Made by a program: the position numbers and the translations under genes
Notes under the pieces: model-generated
What the model was told of the DNA's origin: nothing
The model's input: the letters and a program-made list of their open reading frames with translations, nothing else
Databases searched by the model: none
Shown here: one piece after another, positions 1 through 4,793 of the stretch
Layout of the letters: the number at the start of each line of letters is the position of its first letter
Position numbering within the stretch: position 1 is the stretch's first letter
DNA from: Acidobacteriota bacterium
GTDB lineage: Bacteria; Acidobacteriota; Vicinamibacteria; Vicinamibacterales; UBA8438
Direction: 5' to 3'
NCBI GenBank assembly: GCA_011523485.1
Contig: WTGR01000898.1
Span: forward strand, 1-5,058
DNA: 5,058 nt

Positions 1-1
1 C

Positions 2-1471
2 CTGCTGCGGCCCGGCCACCTGGCCCAGCTCCGCAAGGTCATCGACGACCCGGAGTCGTCGCAGAACGACCGCTTCGTGGCGCTCGAGCTGCTGCGCAAC
101 GCCTGCATCGCCGCCGGCCGCGTGCTGCCCGGCTGCCAGGACACCGGCACGGCGATCGTCATGGGGCACAAGGGTGAGCGCGTCCTGACGTTCGGGAACG
201 ACCAGGTGCCGCTGTCGCAGGGGGTTTTCGACGCCTACGAGCAGCGCAACCTGCGCTATTCGCAGATGGCCCCGCTCGACATGTACACGGAGAAGAACAC
301 CGGCTCGAACCTGCCGGCGCAGATCGAGATCTACGCCGAGCCGGGGGACGAGTACGAGCTGCTGTTCATCGCCAAGGGCGGCGGGTCGGCCAACAAGAGC
401 TTCCTCTACCAGGAGACGAAGGCGCTGCTGAATCCGGCCTCGCTGCTCGGCTTCGTCGAGGAGAAGCTGAAGACCATCGGGACGGCGGCATGTCCGCCCT
501 ACCACCTCGCGCTGGTGGTTGGCGGCACCTCGGCCGAGTTCACCCTGAAGACGCTGAAGCTGGCTACGACGAAGTACCTCGACCGGCTGCCGTCGAGCGG
601 CAACGAGCACGGCCGCGCGTTCCGCGATCACGACCTGGAGGCGGAGATCTTCGAGCTCGCGCGGCAGATCGGGGTCGGCGCGCAGTTCGGCGGGAAGTAC
701 TTCGCGCACGACGTCCGCGTCGTCCGCCTGCCCCGGCACGGCGCGTCGTGTCCGGTCGGTCTGGGAGTCTCGTGCTCGGCGGATCGGCAGGCCCTGGCGA
801 AGATCACGCGCGACGGCGTCTTCCTGGAGCAGCTCGAGGAGAACCCGGCCCGGTTCCTGCCCGACGTCACCGAAGGGGAGCTGCCGGGCGACGTCGTCCG
901 GATCGACCTCAATCGCCCGATGCGGGACATCCTCGCCGAGCTGACGAAGTACCCCGTCGCGACGCGGCTGTCGCTGTCGGGGCCGATGATCGTGGCGCGC
1001 GACATCGCGCACGCGAAGCTGAAGGAGCGGCTCGACGCGGGCGAGGAGCTTCCCGCCTACGCGCGGGATCACATGGTCTACTACGCCGGCCCGGCCAAGC
1101 GGCCGGAGGGGCGCGCGTCGGGCTCGTTCGGTCCGACGACCGCGGGGCGGATGGATTCCTACGTCGATCTCTTCCAGTCGCACGGCGGCAGCATGGTGAT
1201 GCTGGCCAAGGGGAACCGCTCGGGGCAGGTGACCGAGGCGTGCAAGCGGCACGGCGGCTTCTACCTGGGATCCATCGGCGGCCCGGCGGCCCGGCTCGCC
1301 GACCACAGCATCCGGAAGGTCGACGTGTTGGAGTACCCCGAGCTGGGGATGGAGGCGATCTGGAAGATCGAGGTCGAGGACTTCCCGGCGTTCATCGTCG
1401 TCGACGACAAGGGGAACGATTTCTTCGCCCGGTTGCTGGCCGCGAAGCCGGCCACGTTGCTCCGCCGGTAG
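2..1471 (+). CDS. fumA: Fumarate hydratase class I (iron-sulfur fumarase), 5' end cut by window
   Basis: Catalyses reversible hydration of fumarate to L-malate in the TCA cycle, in the cytoplasm. The reading frame is open from base 2, and the residues before the first possible start (GTG at 77) still match the family (for example [16 protein letters not shown]), so that GTG is internal and the true start lies left of the window. By comparison with the E. coli enzyme (about 548 residues) roughly 60 N-terminal residues are missing. Counting the GTG at 77 as residue 1, the three [4Fe-4S] ligands are C20 (LPGCQDTGT), C139 (TAACPPYH) and C233 (GVSCSADR), matching E. coli FumA C105, C224 and C318 with a constant offset of 85. 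Active-site residues known from the Leishmania homologue are also in place: D22, R60, R308, T354 and R358 in GPTTAGRMD, and K378 in MLAKGNR. Both halves (the alpha and beta parts that are separate subunits in tartrate dehydratase) are fused, as in FumA/FumB. Enzymes of this class are oxygen-sensitive. There is no sign of damage, and the family call is very secure. Confidence 0.97.
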   Translation: MLRPGHLAQLRKVIDDPESSQNDRFVALELLRNACIAAGRVLPGCQDTGTAIVMGHKGERVLTFGNDQVPLSQGVFDAYEQRNLRYSQMAPLDMYTEKNTGSNLPAQIEIYAEPGDEYELLFIAKGGGSANKSFLYQETKALLNPASLLGFVEEKLKTIGTAACPPYHLALVVGGTSAEFTLKTLKLATTKYLDRLPSSGNEHGRAFRDHDLEAEIFELARQIGVGAQFGGKYFAHDVRVVRLPRHGASCPVGLGVSCSADRQALAKITRDGVFLEQLEENPARFLPDVTEGELPGDVVRIDLNRPMRDILAELTKYPVATRLSLSGPMIVARDIAHAKLKERLDAGEELPAYARDHMVYYAGPAKRPEGRASGSFGPTTAGRMDSYVDLFQSHGGSMVMLAKGNRSGQVTEACKRHGGFYLGSIGGPAARLADHSIRKVDVLEYPELGMEAIWKIEVEDFPAFIVVDDKGNDFFARLLAAKPATLLRR

Positions 1472-1482
1472 ACCGCGCCCTG

Positions 1483-1513
1483 GAAGTCTGCGCCTCAGAA
1501 CGGCGTAGACTTC
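1483..1513 (+). terminator. Hairpin after fumarase gene, probable terminator
   Basis: A 12-bp stem (GAAGTCTGCGCC at 1483-1494 with GGCGTAGACTTC at 1502-1513) closes a 7-base loop. Eleven pairs are Watson-Crick and one is G-T, which becomes G-U in RNA. It begins 12 bases after the fumarase stop codon, the usual place for a transcript end. No T-run follows the stem, so it may act as a mRNA-stabilising 3' structure or a Rho-assisted stop instead of a classic intrinsic terminator. The near symmetry means it could work on either strand. Confidence 0.55.
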
Positions 1514-1683
1514 TGGTCAGGCCCGGTTGGGCGGCGGCCGGCGCCGCCGGCGGCGACTTGCCGGGCCGGCGCGGTTCGATCCATCCTGGAAGGTCGGGCG
1601 GTCGCCGGCTTCGCCATCCAGGGCAGCCGGAGGGCTCGGCGCACCCGAACAACCTCGGCAACGGACGGCGGTTCGAATCACTC

Positions 1684-1690
1684 AAGGAGG
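1684..1690 (+). promoter_or_regulatory. Strong ribosome binding site for DUF2911 gene
   Basis: AAGGAGG, a near-perfect complement of the 16S rRNA 3' end, lies 6 bases before the ATG at 1697. It fixes that start codon and suggests the gene is well translated. Confidence 0.9.
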
Positions 1691-1696
1691 ACAGGC

Positions 1697-2332
1697 ATGC
1701 GTTCGGTAGTGAAGATTGTGGGCGCCGCCGCGGTGGTCGCGGCGGCAGGCATCATCGTGAGCGAGGCCGCGGCGCAGAGCCGGCCGCTCAGCACCCGCGG
1801 CCACACGGCGACGCAGATCGGCGGGAGCTACAACGAAGAGGGCCGCTACGAGGGCGGCTACTGGATCGACATCCACTACGGTCGTCCGATCCTGCGCGGG
1901 CGGCAGGGCATCTTCGGCGAGGGCGAGCAGTTCGGTCAGCGCATCTACGCCGGCGCGCCGGTGTGGCGCGTCGGGGCGGACCAGACGACCACCTTCACGA
2001 CCGAGGTGGATCTGCTCATCGGCGGGCAGCGGCTGAACGCCGGCGAGTACACCATGTTCGCCGACCTCGCGGATCCGACGGCGTGGACGCTGATCTTCAG
2101 CACCTGGGGCGTCAAGCAGACCTTCACGGAAGACAACCCGAACGCCCTGTGGGGCGCCTACGGCTACGACGACAGCAAGGACGTCCTGCGGACGGCGATG
2201 TCGGTGGAGACCGTCGAATACTCGATGGATCAGTTGCAGATCGGCTTCGTCGGCATGACCTCCCCCGGCGGCGCGATGTACTTCCTCTGGGACAACCAGT
2301 TGGCGAGCGTTCCCGTCGAGCTGGCGAACTAG
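1697..2332 (+). CDS. Exported DUF2911 family protein
   Basis: A 211-residue protein of the DUF2911 family, whose biochemical role is not known. The ATG is set by an AAGGAGG site 6 bases upstream. Residues 1-26 form a signal peptide: R2 and K6, a hydrophobic run over about 7-21, then EAAA before Q27, a good signal peptidase I site. With no lipobox cysteine, and no cysteine at all, it is expected to be free in the periplasm or outside. The DUF2911 domain covers about residues 36-207, with the family's recognisable blocks: IHYGRPILRGR at 59-69 followed by IFG, VWRVGADQTTTFTT at 89-102, LIGGQRLNAGEYTMF at 107-121, WTLIFSTW at 130-137, WGAYGYDDSKDVLR at 152-165 and a closing FLWDN at 196-200. Length is normal and the frame intact. 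Spacers of about 225 and 200 bases with hairpins on both sides suggest its own transcript. Family assignment is firm; function is unknown. Confidence 0.92.
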   Translation: MRSVVKIVGAAAVVAAAGIIVSEAAAQSRPLSTRGHTATQIGGSYNEEGRYEGGYWIDIHYGRPILRGRQGIFGEGEQFGQRIYAGAPVWRVGADQTTTFTTEVDLLIGGQRLNAGEYTMFADLADPTAWTLIFSTWGVKQTFTEDNPNALWGAYGYDDSKDVLRTAMSVETVEYSMDQLQIGFVGMTSPGGAMYFLWDNQLASVPVELAN

Positions 2333-2334
2333 CG

Positions 2335-2354
2335 GTCCGCGCTGCGCGGCGGAC
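2335..2354 (+). terminator. Short G/C-rich hairpin right after DUF2911 stop
   Basis: GTCCGC at 2335-2340 pairs with GCGGAC at 2349-2354. The stem can extend inward by two pairs with one bulged base and a TGC loop. It begins 2 bases after the stop codon. No T-run follows, and such stems are easy to find by chance in DNA this rich in G and C, so confidence is low. Confidence 0.25.
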
Positions 2355-2438
2355 GCCGGCGCAGACGACGTCGACAAGCCGTCCGCGCGGCGCAAGCGGC
2401 GCCGATGCCCACCACGACGCCTCGACGACTCATCGAAC

Positions 2439-2477
2439 ACCGGGCCGGGCGCCGGAGCTGAGGCTTCGGTCCCCGGT
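2439..2477 (+). terminator. Two-part hairpin followed by pyrimidine tract, possible terminator
   Basis: An outer stem ACCGGG (2439-2444) with CCCGGT (2472-2477) encloses an inner 8-bp stem (2451-2458 with 2463-2470, two G-U pairs) with a TGAG loop. The bases from 2477 to 2496 are pyrimidines except one, beginning TCTTCCTTTCC, a weak U-rich tail. This is the best terminator candidate for the DUF2911 transcript. Because it lies only 55 bases before the transporter start, it could instead be part of that gene's leader and act as an attenuator. Confidence 0.4.
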
Positions 2478-2532
2478 CTTCCTTTCCACCCTTCCCGGCG
2501 GCCTCCCTGTCGATGACCATGGACCGTCCCCG

Positions 2533-4089
2533 GTGACGCCGGCGCCTGCGCCCGAGCCGTTCACGCACCGGCAGGTCGTCATCATCCTCTCCGGCCTGAT
2601 GGCCGGGCTCTTTCTCGCGGCGCTCGATCAGACCATCGTCGCCACGGCGCTCCCGACGATTGTCGGCGAGCTCGGCGGGCTCGACTACTACTCGTGGGTG
2701 GTGACCGCCTACCTGCTGTGCACGACGGTCTGCACCCCGCTCTACGGCAAGCTCAGCGACATCTACGGGCGGCGCGTCACGTTCCAGGCCGCTATCCTGA
2801 TCTTCCTGGCCGGATCGGTCCTCGCGGGGCTTGCGCCCGACATGCTGACGCTGGTGCTGGCGCGCGGCGTGCAGGGCGTCGGCGCCGGCGGGGTGATGGG
2901 CCTGACGTTCGCCGTCATCGGAGACATCGTCTCGCCCCGGCAGCGCGGCCGCTACATCGGCTACCTGGCCGGTGTGTGGATGTTCGCCAGCGTCATCGGG
3001 CCCTTGCTGGGCGGCTTCATCGTCGACCACACGACGTGGCGCTGGGTGTTCCTCATCAACCTGCCGGTGGGGGGTGCGGCGCTCGCCGTCATCCGGGTCG
3101 TGTTGCGGCTGCCCCGGGTGCATCGTCCGGCCCGCATCGACCTTGCGGGCGCGGCGCTGTTGACGGCCGGGGTCAGCCTGCTGCTGCTGGCCCTCGTGCG
3201 CGTGCAGGAAGGCGTGGCGCCGGCGCGGGACCCGGCCGCCGCCGGGCTGACCGCCGCCGGCGTGCTCCTGATTGGTCTGTTCATCCGCTGGGAGGCGTAC
3301 GTCGAGCATCCGCTGCTGCCGCCGCGGCTGTTTCGCAACCGCATCTTTTCGATCGGGTCGGGGCTGGGGCTCCTCATCGGCTGCGCGCTGTTCGGGGCCG
3401 TCATCTTCCTGCCTTTGTATCTGCAGGTCGTCGCCGGGCTCTCGGCCACCAACTCCGGCCTGCTGCTGCTGCCGCTGACGGCCGGGGTCCTCGTCGGCTC
3501 CGTGGGGTCCGGCCGGCTGACGGTTCAGACCGGGCGCTACCGCATCTACCCGATCGTCGGCAGCGCCTGCGCGGTCACGGGCATGTTCCTCCTGAGCCGC
3601 CTGCACGCCGAGAGTCCGCATCTGGTGGTCTCGGCGTTCATGGTGCTGCTGGGCTTCGGGGTCGGCATGGTGATGCAGGTGTCGCTGCTCGCCGTGCAGA
3701 ACGCGGTCGAGCACCGCGACCTGGGCATCGCCACCGCGTCGGCGCAGTTCTTTCGATCGATGGGCGGGTCGTTCGGCGTGGCCTTCTTCGGGGCGATCAT
3801 GAACGCGCGCATCGGGTCCGAGCTGCCGGCGCGGCTGTCCCCGGAGGCGTTCGCGTCGGTCGGCGGCCAGGTCTCCGAGCTGCTGAACAGCCCCGCCGCC
3901 ATTCGGGCCCTGCCGGCGGAGACCGCGGCGGCGGTGACCGGATCGGTGGAGATAGCCCTCCAGGCGGTGTTCCTTTCGGCCGTGCCGGTCCTGCTGGTCG
4001 GCTTCGCCCTCTCCTGGTTCCTGCAGGAGATTCCGCTCCGCGAGACGGTCGGGGCGCCGGTGGAGGGGGTCGAGGAAGCGGGCGCCTGA
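2533..4089 (+). CDS. MFS drug exporter, DHA2 family (EmrB/QacA type, 14 helices)
   Basis: An inner-membrane proton-driven antiporter expected to expel drugs or other amphipathic compounds; the substrate cannot be read from sequence. The 518-residue length matches EmrB and QacA (about 510-515). Counting GTG 2533 as residue 1, helix 1 carries the DHA2 motif LDQTIVATALPTI (31-43). Motif A is GKLSDIYGRR (72-81). LARGVQGVGAGG (109-120) leads helix 4. Motif C, the antiporter signature, is around VIGPLLGGF (154-162), followed by WRWVFLINLPVG (169-180). The C half has LYLQVVAGLSATNSG (295-309) and LLPLTAG (312-318), typical of the family. Hydrophobic segments are consistent with 14 helices, including the two extra central ones (about 203-222 and 238-252). 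GTG 2533 puts 14 residues before helix 1, as expected, and no other in-frame ATG, GTG or TTG lies close upstream, but it has no clear ribosome site. The frame stays open far upstream only as a G/C-rich shadow of neighbouring genes. No emrA-like or regulator gene is adjacent within the window. Confidence 0.93.
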   Translation: MTPAPAPEPFTHRQVVIILSGLMAGLFLAALDQTIVATALPTIVGELGGLDYYSWVVTAYLLCTTVCTPLYGKLSDIYGRRVTFQAAILIFLAGSVLAGLAPDMLTLVLARGVQGVGAGGVMGLTFAVIGDIVSPRQRGRYIGYLAGVWMFASVIGPLLGGFIVDHTTWRWVFLINLPVGGAALAVIRVVLRLPRVHRPARIDLAGAALLTAGVSLLLLALVRVQEGVAPARDPAAAGLTAAGVLLIGLFIRWEAYVEHPLLPPRLFRNRIFSIGSGLGLLIGCALFGAVIFLPLYLQVVAGLSATNSGLLLLPLTAGVLVGSVGSGRLTVQTGRYRIYPIVGSACAVTGMFLLSRLHAESPHLVVSAFMVLLGFGVGMVMQVSLLAVQNAVEHRDLGIATASAQFFRSMGGSFGVAFFGAIMNARIGSELPARLSPEAFASVGGQVSELLNSPAAIRALPAETAAAVTGSVEIALQAVFLSAVPVLLVGFALSWFLQEIPLRETVGAPVEGVEEAGA

Positions 4090-4094
4090 GGCGC
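4082..4094 (+). other. Mini-hairpin with the transporter stop codon as its loop
   Basis: GCGCC (4082-4086) pairs with GGCGC (4090-4094), leaving the TGA stop codon of the transporter as the 3-base loop. Five G/C pairs make it stable for its size, but it is too short for a convincing terminator and may be chance. Confidence 0.2.
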
Positions 4095-4219
4095 ACACTC
4101 GTCGCCGCCGAGGCCGCCACAAGCAAGAACGCGTCCGAACCAGCATTGTCGCCGGTGCGATCCGGCCCCGCCGCCTCGGCTCGATCGAAGCCGATGTCGA
4201 TTCGGGAAGAGGATCATTG

Positions 4220-4252
4220 CCGTGCGACCGGGTACGGTCGGCGTCGGCACGG
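4220..4252 (+). other. Bulged hairpin downstream of exporter gene
   Basis: CCGTGC (4220-4225) pairs with GCACGG (4247-4252), and directly inside it GACCG (4226-4230) pairs with CGGTC (4235-4239) around a GGTA loop, leaving a 7-base bulge on the 3' side. That is 11 Watson-Crick pairs in total. It lies about 130 bases after the exporter stop, has no T-run after it, and could be a 3' UTR structure, a terminator or part of a small RNA. Confidence 0.3.
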
Positions 4253-4273
4253 ACGGGTTCAGCACAAGGCACG

Positions 4274-4314
4274 ACGTGTCACTTGAAACACGGCTGCAAT
4301 TATATTTGACACGT
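4274..4314. promoter_or_regulatory. Inverted repeat with AT-rich core and TTGACA; possible promoter/operator
   Basis: ACGTGTCA (4274-4281) and its exact reverse complement TGACACGT (4307-4314) are separated by 25 bases that include the AT-rich run AATTATATT (4298-4306). Centre-to-centre spacing is 33 bp, about three helical turns, as for paired operator half-sites. The right arm overlaps a perfect -35 hexamer TTGACA (4306-4311). The -10 element is poor: nothing better than TGAGAT (4327-4332) is seen at about 15 bp spacing. The only genes it could serve in the + direction are the broken frame at 4384 and the peptide gene at 4533. Confidence 0.35.
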
Positions 4315-4349
4315 GACGAACAGTTGTGAGATCGTGAACCGTGCTTCCG

Positions 4350-4441
4350 ACGACAACGCCCGTGGAGCGGAGAAAGGAGCCTTATGAAGGCGCTGATTTC
4401 GAGTGCTGTTCCTGCTCACTACGCTTGAGCACGACAACGCC
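4350..4441 (+). repeat. Pair of 11-bp direct repeats 81 bp apart
   Basis: ACGACAACGCC occurs at 4350-4360 and again at 4431-4441. The similarity extends weakly on both sides: GCTT lies a few bases before each copy and CGTGG shortly after each, with small length differences. The two copies flank the ATG and ribosome site at 4371-4386. It could be the trace of a local duplication of about 30 bases or a chance match. Confidence 0.4.
4371..4379 (+). promoter_or_regulatory. Ribosome binding site before ATG 4384
   Basis: AGAAAGGAG ends 4 bases before an ATG at 4384. The match to the anti-Shine-Dalgarno is good and the purine run stands out, which argues that a translated product starts, or once started, at 4384. 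Confidence 0.5.
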
Positions 4442-4514
4442 GGCCGTGGCGGGTAAGGAAGAGTCGACTGAGTGTTCTCGAGTCCCATGGGTCGCTTGGT
4501 CATGTTCGCCGTGA
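4384..4514 (+). pseudogene. Possible decayed small secreted-peptide gene (two frameshifts)
   Basis: From the ATG with a good ribosome site the intact frame is only 14 codons (MKALISSAVPAHYA, stop at 4426-4428). If single bases near 4399 and 4424 are skipped, the frame joins MKALI (4384-4398), RVLFLLTT (4400-4423) and LSTTTPAVAGKEEST (4425-4469), continuing to a stop at 4512-4514. The joined product of about 42 residues has a textbook signal peptide: basic start, leucine/phenylalanine core, AVA cleavage site before G. A short tail with two cysteines and two tryptophans follows. It stands directly before another signal-peptide gene with cysteines. Needing two frameshifts within 30 bases makes this a hypothesis. 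Alternatives are a real 14-residue leader peptide, or no gene. The frameshifts could also be sequence errors. Confidence 0.25.
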
Positions 4515-4520
4515 ACGCGA

Positions 4521-4528
4521 GGGAGGGG
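4521..4528 (+). promoter_or_regulatory. Ribosome binding site for cysteine-rich peptide gene
   Basis: GGGAGGGG lies just before ATG 4533; its GGAGG core (4522-4526) is 6 bases from the ATG, ideal spacing. It supports that ATG even though it gives the signal peptide an unusually long basic leader. Confidence 0.65.
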
Positions 4529-4532
4529 CCCG

Positions 4533-4793
4533 ATGGGTACGTTGACAGGCAGAGGAAATTACGTTCGTGGTCGGCTGATCAGGAAAGCGCTTTCAGCAGG
4601 ACTGGTGTTTCTCAGCGCGGTTGTGCTCTTCGAGATGCCGCCACCGGTGCAGGCACAGGAACGCTGTACTCGCTCCTACTGCAGATATCGTTGCCAGGCA
4701 AGGGGCGGCCAGGCGTGTGAGTGGTTCATAAGGAGTTGCGACGCGAACGGATGCCGTTGTCACATCTACTGCCGCGAGGTGATTGTCGCGTAG
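4533..4793 (+). CDS. Small secreted cysteine-rich cationic peptide, unknown function
   Basis: An 86-residue protein that I do not recognise as a named family. Residues 1-41 look like a signal peptide: a long basic leader (R7, R12, R14, R17, K18), a hydrophobic core at about 19-33 (AGLVFLSAVVLF), and a PPPVQA end whose V39/A41 fit signal peptidase I, cutting before Q42. The predicted mature part is only 45 residues with 8 cysteines (45, 50, 54, 62, 69, 74, 76, 80), spaced C-x4-C-x3-C-x7-C-x6-C-x4-C-x-C-x3-C. It has about eight arginines against four acidic residues, hence net positive. Eight cysteines in an exported peptide suggest four disulfides. CxxxC followed later by CxC is the hallmark of cysteine-stabilised alpha-beta (defensin-like) folds, but this is a spacing argument only; metal binding or an unrelated knot remain possible. 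ATG 4533 is backed by a GGAGG site. Codon use is visibly less G/C-ending than in the three genes to the left, suggesting a young or transferred gene. It probably works outside the cytoplasm; no immunity or processing gene is visible. Confidence 0.72.
   Translation: MGTLTGRGNYVRGRLIRKALSAGLVFLSAVVLFEMPPPVQAQERCTRSYCRYRCQARGGQACEWFIRSCDANGCRCHIYCREVIVA

Larger units (their letters stand above)
1472..1696. other. Spacer between fumarase and DUF2911 genes, rich in hairpins
   Basis: No coding region is supported here. Besides the 1483-1513 hairpin it holds an all-G/C 7-bp stem with a 4-base loop (1532-1538 with 1543-1549), a small GCCC-GGTT-GGGC hairpin (1521-1532), and a nested stem in which CCTGGA (1585-1590) pairs with TCCAGG (1617-1622) around an inner GGCG/CGCC stem (1597-1600 with 1612-1615). 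The last could be a structured leader of the DUF2911 mRNA. No convincing -35/-10 pair was found, though the promoter of the next gene must lie here if it is transcribed on its own. Confidence 0.4.
4090..4532. other. Gene-poor stretch between exporter and cysteine-rich peptide gene
   Basis: No intact gene longer than a few dozen codons is supported in these 443 bases. The left part (to about 4260) keeps the high-GC character of the genome and contains a bulged hairpin (4220-4252). From about 4270 the base composition drops, with an AT-rich patch (4299-4307), an inverted repeat, a TTGACA hexamer, a good ribosome site and a short or broken reading frame. A GTG-started frame (4341-4514, 57 codons, five cysteines) is open but has no ribosome site. 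It overlaps the better-supported ATG at 4384 in another frame, so it is not called as a gene. Confidence 0.5.

Noticed and set aside
77..79. GTG at 77 as the start of the fumarase gene
   Set aside because: The frame is open to the left window edge and the residues before it match the family, so the gene is simply cut by the window.
1569..1683. tRNA-like T-loop sequences GGTTCGATCC and GGTTCGAATC in the spacer before the DUF2911 gene
   Set aside because: The bases flanking the TTCGA loops do not pair as a T-stem and no anticodon or acceptor stem could be fitted, so no tRNA is called.
490..2532. A long open frame reading into the exporter from inside the fumarase gene, as if the exporter had an N-terminal extension of about 680 residues
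   Set aside because: The extension is arginine-, glycine- and proline-rich out-of-frame reading of the fumarase and DUF2911 genes, both clearly coding in other frames. Open frames of this kind are expected in very GC-rich DNA.
2329..4272. A 647-codon open frame on the - strand opposite the exporter
   Set aside because: Its product is a low-complexity mix of R, Q, E, H and D with no motif, and the + strand encodes a textbook DHA2 exporter over the same bases. It is a GC-driven antisense shadow.
4341..4514. GTG-started 57-codon frame with five cysteines
   Set aside because: No ribosome site precedes the GTG, there is no signal peptide at its start, and it overlaps the better-supported ATG at 4384 in another frame. 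Its right part is used in the broken-gene hypothesis instead.
4542..4547. Second perfect TTGACA hexamer inside the peptide gene
   Set aside because: It falls in codons 4-5 of the coding region and has no -10-like element at 16-18 bases, so it is most likely chance.
4472..4720. 82-codon frame overlapping the cysteine-rich peptide gene in another frame
   Set aside because: It lacks a signal peptide or any motif and covers the same bases as the frame with ribosome site, signal peptide and patterned cysteines.
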